DNA of 8,872 nt, from contig WFWQ01000031.1 of NCBI GenBank assembly GCA_015491015.1, forward strand, positions 1 to 8,872, read 5' to 3'. Under the pieces are notes generated by a model. It ran no database searches, was not told the DNA's origin, and was given only the letters and a program-made list of their open reading frames with translations. A program made the translations under genes and the position numbers. Positions 1 to 5,324 of this stretch are shown in pieces. Each line of letters begins with the position of its first letter. The stretch's first letter is position 1. The DNA is from Patescibacteria group bacterium (GTDB lineage Bacteria > Patescibacteriota > Minisyncoccia > Minisyncoccales > S141-161).

Positions 1-682
1 TATAAGAGACAGCTTGAATCAAGCCTACAAATATTTCTAAGACTAAAAAAGGAATAGGAACCAAAAAAGGGATTAAAATTAAAGTAACTAAAAGCAAAAC
101 TTCTCCAGCAAAGATATTACCAAAAAGCCTGAACGAAAAAGAGATTATTTTTGTAAACTCAGAAATTAGTTCTAATATTCCGACAAAAAAACTAATAGGA
201 TTTTTTATACTAAAGAATTTTTTAAGGTAGTTTAGTTTTAAACTTTTAATTCCCCAAAATTGAATAAAGAAGAAAGAAATTAAAGCTAAAGCTAAGGTTG
301 TGTTTAGATCGGCTGAAGAAGATCTGATTAAAGGGACTTCTCCTTCTGAGGTTTTGAGTTTGATGGTTCCTAAGCCTGGCAGAAGTTCAATCCAATTAGA
401 AAACAGAACAAAGATAAATATGGTAGCAATCAAAGGAAAAACTTTTAAAGTTAATTTTCTATCTTGAGTTATTGAATCTATTAAATTTAATAAGAATTCT
501 AAAACACTTTCTGTTATTATTTGAAGTTTGGATGTCCTAGTTAAATGTTGCTTTTTGGTAATTAACCAAGAAAAGAATATTAAACCTAAAACTATGAACC
601 AAGAAATTAATAGAGTATTGGTTAAGGAGAAAGAACCAAAATTTGCTAAGACTTCAGGTTTAACAGAAATTTCAAATTCCAT
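1..682 (-). CDS. atpB: F0F1 ATP synthase subunit a (5' part, cut by window edge)
   Basis: This frame has no stop before the window edge, so only the first 227 codons are present; subunit a is usually about 230-270 residues, so little is missing. It is the membrane proton-channel subunit of ATP synthase, lying beside the c-ring. The sequence shows several long hydrophobic helices and the family signature SADLNTTLALAL (about residues 123-134). The helix FSFRLFGNIFAGE (182-194) contains Arg185, which corresponds to the essential Arg210 of E. coli, and Gln223 in the last helix seen fits E. coli Gln252. The start at ATG 682 is chosen because the upstream sequence is non-coding and carries a promoter; a GGGGTG just upstream is a poor, too-close SD. 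By the usual gene order, atpE and the other subunit genes should follow beyond position 1 (inference). The family call is secure. Confidence 0.95.
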   Translation of the reverse strand, partial: MEFEISVKPEVLANFGSFSLTNTLLISWFIVLGLIFFSWLITKKQHLTRTSKLQIITESVLEFLLNLIDSITQDRKLTLKVFPLIATIFIFVLFSNWIELLPGLGTIKLKTSEGEVPLIRSSSADLNTTLALALISFFFIQFWGIKSLKLNYLKKFFSIKNPISFFVGILELISEFTKIISFSFRLFGNIFAGEVLLLVTLILIPFLVPIPFLVLEIFVGLIQAVSY

Positions 683-703
683 GGCACCCCAAAAATACTC
701 TAA

Positions 704-732
704 ATTCTAAATTAGATTTGTTTGAAATTCAA
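704..732 (-). promoter_or_regulatory. Predicted sigma70-type promoter of atpB
   Basis: On the minus strand TTGAAT (727-732) and TAGAAT (704-709) are separated by 17 nt, matching the consensus at 4/6 and 5/6 positions. The predicted transcript start lies near 697, giving a leader of about 15 nt before the atpB ATG. It lies in the 115-nt gap between atpB and tRNA-Gly, so the ATP synthase operon probably begins here. This is prediction from sequence only. Confidence 0.5.
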
Positions 733-761
733 GATTTAGAAGTGAGATTTAAGGTTGATTT

Positions 762-791
762 TTAAAATAATTAAAGTTAAAATTTTATACT
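762..791 (+). promoter_or_regulatory. Predicted promoter of tRNA-Gly, with almost no leader
   Basis: A good -10 box, TATACT, lies at 786-791. A weak -35-like TTAAAA lies at 762-767 with an 18-nt spacer. With the usual distance from the -10 box, transcription would start at about 797-799, and the mature tRNA begins at 798. The -10 is convincing, the -35 is not. Other A/T-rich hexamers upstream (for example TAAAAT at 763-768) could give a leader of about 20 nt instead. Confidence 0.45.
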
Positions 792-797
792 AGAAAT

Positions 798-873
<76 letters not shown>

Positions 874-883
874 AATTAAAATA

Positions 884-908
884 GGGGGCTTTTGCAAAGC
901 CCCCTTTT
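884..908. terminator. Bidirectional intrinsic terminator between tRNA-Gly and the lipoprotein gene
   Basis: A perfect 9-bp stem (884-892 with 896-904, GGGGGCTTT/AAAGCCCCC) closes a 3-nt loop (TGC). On the plus strand it is followed by TTTT (905-908). On the minus strand it is followed by TATTTTAATTT. It can therefore end both the tRNA-Gly transcript and the convergent lipoprotein operon. The minus-strand gene's TAA (907-909) touches the base of the hairpin. Confidence 0.9.
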
Positions 909-2418
909 ACTTAGCAATTACTCTTCTCTTTTCAAAGATTCCATCTTCATTTTCATCTCTGATGATTACTAAGTTATTTTCAACCTCATAAGTTATCTCA
1001 AAGGGAAGAGGCTTAATGAAAAGATCGACATGTCCTTCTATTGAAAACTCTCCTTTAGGATGGAGAGTTAGGATTTTGTTTGTGACTTTAGCATCTAAAT
1101 ATTCTTTTTGAGCAAACTCTTCTTTCAGATTAAATTTCTCTCTAACCCCTTTTCTATACCAGATCTTTTCAACATATAAGATCTTTCCTTCTTCGAGTTT
1201 AACTCCTACTCTAAACTTCCATTCTTCTTGTTCTTTCTCTTTGTAAACAAAAGGCACCTTAAATCCTTCTTCAGAGTATTCCCATGGATCAACTTTTATA
1301 CCCCCTGCCCTTACTATCTCTAACTTGATTTCTGTTTCCTCTGGAATTTCTCGCTTTTCTTTAGGCTTTTCATATCTTGAGTATTTTATTAAAAAAGCAT
1401 ATTGGACTTCTTTAGTTATAAGGTCTCGAGGAACTTTAATGTTTACTTGAGTGACAACTTCATTTGGGATTCCATAACCTGTCTCTTCAGGTCTATCTAT
1501 ATCTATTACCCACACATTTACACTTCTGGATTTCAAGCCTCTATATCCTATCATAAAAGGTTGAGGTTCTCTTTGGTAAATTAGAGTTTCCTGATCTAAT
1601 TTAATCTCAAAGACTCTGAATACCTCAATTACATCTGCCACCTGTTTTTTATTTGGAATTTCTGGATCTATTACTTTGAAAGCTCTAATCAAATAACCTT
1701 CCCTAACTTTCTCTAACTTTTCAGAGGGAGTTTGGTTTTTAGCAATTTCATAAAGACTTTTTACTTCCTTTTCTTCGTCAAACAAGAATAGGTCTCCTAA
1801 TTTATAAAGCTTACCTTCTCTTTTGGCTTCTGAGATATAGGTTGGAACAAACTTAAACTTTCTCAAATCAACAGTAGGCCACAAGATTAAAGGATCAAAC
1901 TTTTCAGACCCTTCTTCTCTTAGAGTAGATTTAAGAGTAGGTTTATAACTTCCTCCACCGTTAAGATAAGCTGGGTTATTAGTTTCAAGCTTTAACTCTG
2001 GAACAGCTTCTCCTATTAGTTTGTAGAACTTTATCATTAGTTCTCTAAAAGCTAATCTTTCTCTAATATATCTCAAGATAGCTTCTTTTCTTAATAAGGG
2101 TTGTTCTAACTCTAATCTTCTAACTAATCTTAACCAGAACTTGCTTTTCAGAATGTTATCTATATCAGAAAGCATTGAGTTGACTGTCGCTAAAACGTCT
2201 CGATTAGTTAAAGCTCTGTAGTCTGCGTGCCACATTCCTTTATCATCTTGAAAAGCAAATAACAAAAGTAAACTATAATAATAGGCAGCCAAAGATTCTT
2301 CAGGAGTAAATTTGTTTTTAGCTTCTTCAAAGAAAGCTTCATCGTACTGGGTAGCGCATCCTACCAAGAGAGTAGAAGGAAGGATTATCAAGAGGAGGAG
2401 AGTAAGCTTCCTCCTCAT
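907..2418 (-). CDS. Predicted lipoprotein of unknown function (503 aa)
   Basis: No family is recognised. The N-terminus is a clear lipoprotein signal: MRRK, a hydrophobic stretch, and the lipobox LVGC with Cys21 as the lipidation site. The protein should therefore be anchored on the outer face of the membrane. The mature part is about 480 residues, highly charged (Glu/Lys-rich) and without further membrane helices. The first part (about 25-160) looks helical and the later part looks beta-rich. Near the C-terminus DENEDGIFE (488-496) resembles a Ca2+-binding loop of the DxNxDG type. The ATG overlaps the TGA of the upstream metallopeptidase-like gene by 4 nt, and a full-length SD lies 9 nt before it, so the start is secure and translation is probably coupled. 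A secreted partner or substrate-binding role for the peptidase is inference from this coupling. Confidence 0.85.
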   Translation of the reverse strand: MRRKLTLLLLIILPSTLLVGCATQYDEAFFEEAKNKFTPEESLAAYYYSLLLLFAFQDDKGMWHADYRALTNRDVLATVNSMLSDIDNILKSKFWLRLVRRLELEQPLLRKEAILRYIRERLAFRELMIKFYKLIGEAVPELKLETNNPAYLNGGGSYKPTLKSTLREEGSEKFDPLILWPTVDLRKFKFVPTYISEAKREGKLYKLGDLFLFDEEKEVKSLYEIAKNQTPSEKLEKVREGYLIRAFKVIDPEIPNKKQVADVIEVFRVFEIKLDQETLIYQREPQPFMIGYRGLKSRSVNVWVIDIDRPEETGYGIPNEVVTQVNIKVPRDLITKEVQYAFLIKYSRYEKPKEKREIPEETEIKLEIVRAGGIKVDPWEYSEEGFKVPFVYKEKEQEEWKFRVGVKLEEGKILYVEKIWYRKGVREKFNLKEEFAQKEYLDAKVTNKILTLHPKGEFSIEGHVDLFIKPLPFEITYEVENNLVIIRDENEDGIFEKRRVIAK

Positions 2419-3902
2419 CGCGAATCACCTCCTTCGAAGAGATTGAAAGCTTCTTCCAGGAAAAGCTTTAATTCTTGCCAGCTCAAAGAGTTAATTAGCT
2501 CTTTAGCCTTACCCGGAGGAAAGACATGTACTGGCCACCATACTAAGTCTTGAGGACAGAATGAAAATCCGGAAAGTTCTTCCTCTAGCTTTTCAGGGGT
2601 TTCTTTTTTCTCGCCCGCTTTCTTTAAGGCTTTCTTTGCTATTTCTAAGATTACTTTTTCATGTTTTAAGAGAAACTTTTTAGTGTTTTCTGCTCCATCT
2701 AAAATTGTAGGCTCGTATTCTAAACCCATAAAAAGATCGAAGAAAGCATAGCTCTGACAAAGCTTGGTATTAAAGGCAACCCAATAAAGAGGATGGCTGT
2801 AGAATTCAGGATATAGTCTTTCTTTGACAAATCTCTTTAACTCTTTAGCTATCTCTTGAACCATTATGTGAAACTTTCTAAACTTTTCTTCGTCAATAGT
2901 GTATACTCTGGCTGTGGAGAAAGAAAATATCTGTTTAGCAGCTTCTCTTACATCAAAGGAGAAGTAGTTCCAAACTGCTCTACGGACAGGTTCAAGGTAT
3001 CCGTGAAAGAAAAGTTCAAAAGGATAAATGTCTGCCATTAGCATCGAAAGTTCGGCAAACATTTCAGCATGGAAATAGTACACTAAGGGTAGAGCTTGAA
3101 TCTGAGTGTTAGCGTGAACTAACTCATGCATCAAGATATATGGCTTTCCCATAATAAAGTCAAATCTCCAGCCTAACGGAGAATAAAAGACTACCCTTTT
3201 AGCTCCTTCTAGACTTAAAGTAGCAGCTCCTAAAATCCCGAAAGGAAGTTCTCCAACTATGATAAGGTCTGGGAGAAAATCTTTCTTTTCAAACTTAGGA
3301 ATCTGTAATATTTCTCTGACTTTAACCTGGTAGTTTTCAATTTGGATTTCTTTATCTAATTCTTCTAAAAGCTTCCTTTTTTCAAAGCCATAAATTTTAA
3401 CTAGTTTGTCTAAAATTGAAGCTTCGATGTTTTCTGGTTCTAAGATCTTCCAGAGTTCATTTAAGGCAATTTTTATATCTTGAGTTAGCTTACGCTTTAA
3501 TTTCTCTAACTCGTTTTGGGGAAATAGTTGAGGAAGTTGATTTGGAGGATTGTACTTTAAAACTTTTTCTCCCCTAAGTTCGAGCTCTATCCAATCTAAG
3601 AATAAAACTTTCACTTCTTTATCTTCTAAAACAAACCTAAAGCTAGGATGCAGGTTAGAAAACTTTCCAAACCTTCTGGCTGAAGGAATCAGATAGGAAG
3701 AGAATAGATTGTTGACCTCTATAATTCTCTCTAAAGTTTCTTTTGGAGCTCGAAGATCTAAGAAGAGATGAGGGAGGTTAGAAGGATTATAGAAAACCTG
3801 CGGAGACGAAGTAAACTGTACAGGTTCTGGAGGTACAGAAAGTCCTCCTATTGCTAAAATAAACAAGATAGTAATCGCGAACTTGAAACTTTGCTTTAAC
3901 AT
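2415..3902 (-). CDS. Exported HExxH metallopeptidase-like protein (495 aa)
   Basis: The N-terminus (MLKQSFKF, then hydrophobic to about residue 23) is a signal peptide or anchor, so the protein should act outside the cytoplasm. The key motif is HELVH at 259-263, the zinc-binding HExxH of many metallopeptidases. It is followed by Glu280 and Glu284 (17 and 21 residues after His263), where gluzincin-type peptidases place their third zinc ligand. Residues 130-200 are Lys/Glu-rich and probably helical. The segment after the motif (270-400) is aromatic-rich, and the cysteines are few (Cys382, Cys449). I cannot assign a MEROPS family. The gene is first in a two-gene operon, with a strong promoter and SD; the second gene encodes a lipoprotein. 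Proteolytic activity is inferred from the motif only; it could also be an inactive or non-peptidase zinc protein. Confidence 0.8.
   Translation of the reverse strand: MLKQSFKFAITILFILAIGGLSVPPEPVQFTSSPQVFYNPSNLPHLFLDLRAPKETLERIIEVNNLFSSYLIPSARRFGKFSNLHPSFRFVLEDKEVKVLFLDWIELELRGEKVLKYNPPNQLPQLFPQNELEKLKRKLTQDIKIALNELWKILEPENIEASILDKLVKIYGFEKRKLLEELDKEIQIENYQVKVREILQIPKFEKKDFLPDLIIVGELPFGILGAATLSLEGAKRVVFYSPLGWRFDFIMGKPYILMHELVHANTQIQALPLVYYFHAEMFAELSMLMADIYPFELFFHGYLEPVRRAVWNYFSFDVREAAKQIFSFSTARVYTIDEEKFRKFHIMVQEIAKELKRFVKERLYPEFYSHPLYWVAFNTKLCQSYAFFDLFMGLEYEPTILDGAENTKKFLLKHEKVILEIAKKALKKAGEKKETPEKLEEELSGFSFCPQDLVWWPVHVFPPGKAKELINSLSWQELKLFLEEAFNLFEGGDSR
2425..2434 (-). promoter_or_regulatory. 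Full-consensus SD of the lipoprotein gene, inside the upstream coding region
   Basis: The minus strand reads AAGGAGGTGA, a full complement to the 3' end of bacterial 16S rRNA. There are 9 nt between GGAGG and the ATG. The site lies within the last codons (Glu-Gly-Gly-Asp) of the upstream gene. It decides the start of the lipoprotein and allows efficient re-initiation at the ATGA overlap. Confidence 0.9.
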
Positions 3903-3910
3903 CTCTATCT

Positions 3911-3916
3911 CCTCCT
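3911..3916 (-). promoter_or_regulatory. Strong SD of the metallopeptidase-like gene
   Basis: The minus strand reads AAAGGAGGAGA, with AGGAGG at 3911-3916 and 8 nt before the ATG at 3902. It supports this start, which also gives an intact signal peptide. Confidence 0.85.
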
Positions 3917-3935
3917 TTGTTAAGGTTCTAATAGG

Positions 3936-3965
3936 ATTTTAGAAAATAAGACAAAAATATGTCAA
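3936..3965 (-). promoter_or_regulatory. Near-consensus sigma70-type promoter of the metallopeptidase/lipoprotein operon
   Basis: On the minus strand a perfect -35 box TTGACA (3960-3965) and TAAAAT (3936-3941, 5/6) are separated by 18 nt. The predicted start is near 3929, giving a leader of about 26 nt that contains the SD. The -35 box overlaps a small inverted repeat, GACA-N6-TGTC (3950-3963), which could be an operator, although it is short. This is the best promoter match in the window. Confidence 0.7.
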
Positions 3966-3991
3966 GTTTAAAAATATCTCGATTTTAGTTT

Positions 3992-4612
3992 TTAGATTGA
4001 GGTACCTACAATAAGTCGATATAAGAGGTTAACTATAGTAAATAAGAAAGGTAAGCCGAAAAATATGACAAAAATTAGAATAAATAAGCCATAAGTCTGG
4101 AGATTGAGTTTAAGCCATTGATATTGAGGAGGTAATAGGGCAAATAATACGTGAGATCCGTCTAAAGGAGGGATAGGTAATAAGTTAAATACAGCTAAGA
4201 TTAAATTGATTACAACTATAGTAGAAAATAGTATAGATATTTCAGGAGGAAAATTAAAAAATCTTAAAATTAATCCGAATATTAAAGCTAAAGAGATGTT
4301 AGTTAAAGGACCAGCTAAAGAGACAAATATTTCTCCTTTTTTTAAATCTCTAAAATAAAAAGGATTAACTGGTACAGGTTTTGCCCAGCCAAAGATAGGG
4401 CCTTGGCCCATAGTGAAAATTAACATCATTAAAGGCAAAATTACAGATCCGAAGGGATCTAAGTGTTTTAGGGGATTCAGAGTTAATCTTCCAGCTAATT
4501 TTGCGGTTGGATCTCCAAAATATAAAGCTACGCTTCCATGGGCTATTTCGTGAATTACAACTGAAAAAAGTAAAACTCCTAAGGAAAATATTGTGAGTAA
4601 GATTGGATCCAT
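3992..4612 (-). CDS. M50 family site-2 protease (intramembrane zinc metalloprotease)
   Basis: This is a polytopic membrane protein of 206 aa with both active-site signatures of the M50 family. HEIAH is at 21-25 in the first helix, where His21 and His25 bind zinc and Glu22 is catalytic. NLLPIPPLDG is at 143-152 in a later helix, where Asp151 is the third zinc ligand. The GWAKPVPVNP segment (75-84) is also typical. There is no PDZ or CBS domain, so it belongs to the short S2P type. Such enzymes cut transmembrane segments of anti-sigma factors, signal peptides or other membrane proteins; the substrate here is unknown. It is transcribed alone and divergent from rpmB. There is no SD before the ATG, and a predicted promoter leaves a leader of only about 9 nt. 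No Met lies upstream in frame near the promoter, so this start is preferred. Confidence 0.93.
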   Translation of the reverse strand: MDPILLTIFSLGVLLFSVVIHEIAHGSVALYFGDPTAKLAGRLTLNPLKHLDPFGSVILPLMMLIFTMGQGPIFGWAKPVPVNPFYFRDLKKGEIFVSLAGPLTNISLALIFGLILRFFNFPPEISILFSTIVVINLILAVFNLLPIPPLDGSHVLFALLPPQYQWLKLNLQTYGLFILIFVIFFGLPFLFTIVNLLYRLIVGTSI

Positions 4613-4627
4613 ACAGATGTAGGTTAC

Positions 4628-4656
4628 ATTTTACAAGATTTGAAAAAGAGAGGCAA
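4628..4656 (-). promoter_or_regulatory. Predicted promoter of the site-2 protease gene
   Basis: On the minus strand TTGCCT (4651-4656, 4/6) and TAAAAT (4628-4633, 5/6) are 17 nt apart. Transcription would start near 4621, about 9 nt before the ATG at 4612. The elements overlap the rpmB promoter on the other strand. Confidence 0.5.
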
Positions 4657-4669
4657 CTTATGCTATATT
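4640..4669 (+). promoter_or_regulatory. Predicted extended -10 promoter of rpmB
   Basis: TTGAAA (4640-4645, 4/6) and TATATT (4664-4669, 5/6) are 18 nt apart, and TG at 4661-4662 makes an extended -10. The start would be near 4676, leaving about 7 nt before the ATG at 4683. A second -10-like TATGAT at 4671-4676 would place the start at the ATG itself. Either way the mRNA is leaderless or nearly so. Confidence 0.55.
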
Positions 4670-4682
4670 TTATGATACTATC

Positions 4683-4877
4683 ATGGCAAAAGTTTGTGCG
4701 ATGTGCAATAAAAACAAAGTAAAAGTCCAAAAAAGAGTTAAGCTAAGAGGGCACTACAACCCTACTTCTATTAGATATCAAAAACCTAATCTTCAAAAAG
4801 TAATATTGAAAGGCAAAAAGGTGAAAGTTTGTACTAAATGTTTAAAGAAGTTAGTAAGGAGCGAAGTTTTAATTTAG
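4683..4877 (+). CDS. rpmB: 50S ribosomal protein L28 (short, zinc-binding form)
   Basis: This is a basic 64-residue protein of the large ribosomal subunit. It begins MAKVCAMCNK and has the L28 core around KPNLQKV (34-40), followed by VKVCTKCLKKL. Two CxxC pairs (Cys5/Cys8 and Cys49/Cys52) form the zinc-ribbon ligands seen in the Cys-containing form of L28. At 64 residues it is near the lower end for the family; E. coli L28 has 78. It is the only protein gene on the plus strand. It has no SD, in keeping with the short-leader promoter just upstream. The start is fixed by the conserved N-terminal MAKxC. It ends 3 nt from the stop of the convergent cupredoxin gene, with no visible terminator between them. 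Confidence 0.93.
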   Translation: MAKVCAMCNKNKVKVQKRVKLRGHYNPTSIRYQKPNLQKVILKGKKVKVCTKCLKKLVRSEVLI

Positions 4878-4880
4878 TCT

Positions 4881-5273
4881 TTATTCTACAATCAATCTTC
4901 CTCGCATCCCAGAGTGGCCTATACCACAATATACCGAACAAAGAAAATCAAAAGTCCCTCTTTTATTAGCTACAAATTCAATAGTTTTAGTTTCTCCAGG
5001 AGGTAAGACTTCAGAGACCCCAAAAGCTGGGATGGAAATACCATGAGCTACATCTACACTTTTTATTTTCAATCTTACCCTATCTCCTAATTTGACTCTA
5101 ATTTCCGGAGGATCAAATCTAAACTGGCTGGCTTCCATCTCTATTTCTACCAAAGATCCTTCAGGAAGAGATGGATTTGGGAGAGAGGTAGTTTTTTGTC
5201 TTCCCAAAAATAGAAATAGAGATACTCCTATTATGATTACCGCAACTAAAATTATAGGAACTTTTATCTGCAT
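4881..5273 (-). CDS. Membrane-anchored cupredoxin with a CuA-type site (COX2-like domain)
   Basis: The 130-residue protein has one N-terminal hydrophobic anchor (about 5-23), a short linker and a cupredoxin domain (about 42-130) that should face outside the membrane. The dinuclear copper CuA ligands of cytochrome c oxidase subunit II are all present: His77, then CSVYCGIGHSGM with Cys112, Cys116, His120 and Met123. The spacing Cx3Cx3Hx2M is exact. The residue after Cys-Ser, often Glu in COX2, is Val114; its role uses the backbone, so copper binding should survive. The domain lacks the two-helix anchor of ordinary COX2. No oxidase subunit I or N2O reductase gene is in the window. It lies 51 nt after the Cys-rich membrane protein on the same strand, which suggests a joint electron-transfer or copper-handling role (inference). 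No SD precedes the ATG. Confidence 0.88.
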   Translation of the reverse strand: MQIKVPIILVAVIIIGVSLFLFLGRQKTTSLPNPSLPEGSLVEIEMEASQFRFDPPEIRVKLGDRVRLKIKSVDVAHGISIPAFGVSEVLPPGETKTIEFVANKRGTFDFLCSVYCGIGHSGMRGRLIVE

Positions 5274-5324
5274 ATTTTTAGATTATTTTAATTTCGTGGT
5301 TTGATTAAGATTCAGAATTAAAAT

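Noticed and set aside
528..710. Open frame of 60 codons on the plus strand opposite atpB
   Set aside because: It lies antisense to the conserved atpB coding region, with no SD and no recognisable product.
2856..3041. Short plus-strand open frames (also 1402-1584 and 5092-5304) opposite coding genes
   Set aside because: All are antisense to long, well-supported genes and have no initiation signals or protein-like features.
3970..3991. AAAAT...ATTTT inverted repeat after the site-2 protease stop codon
   Set aside because: It is a 5-bp A/T-only stem, not stable enough for a terminator.
4365..4730. Open frame of 121 codons on the minus strand, antisense to rpmB and overlapping the site-2 protease gene
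   Set aside because: It overlaps the well-supported M50 protease in another frame and runs antisense through the start of rpmB and both promoters. Its composition (many Ser, Asn, Phe, Cys) has no domain signal.
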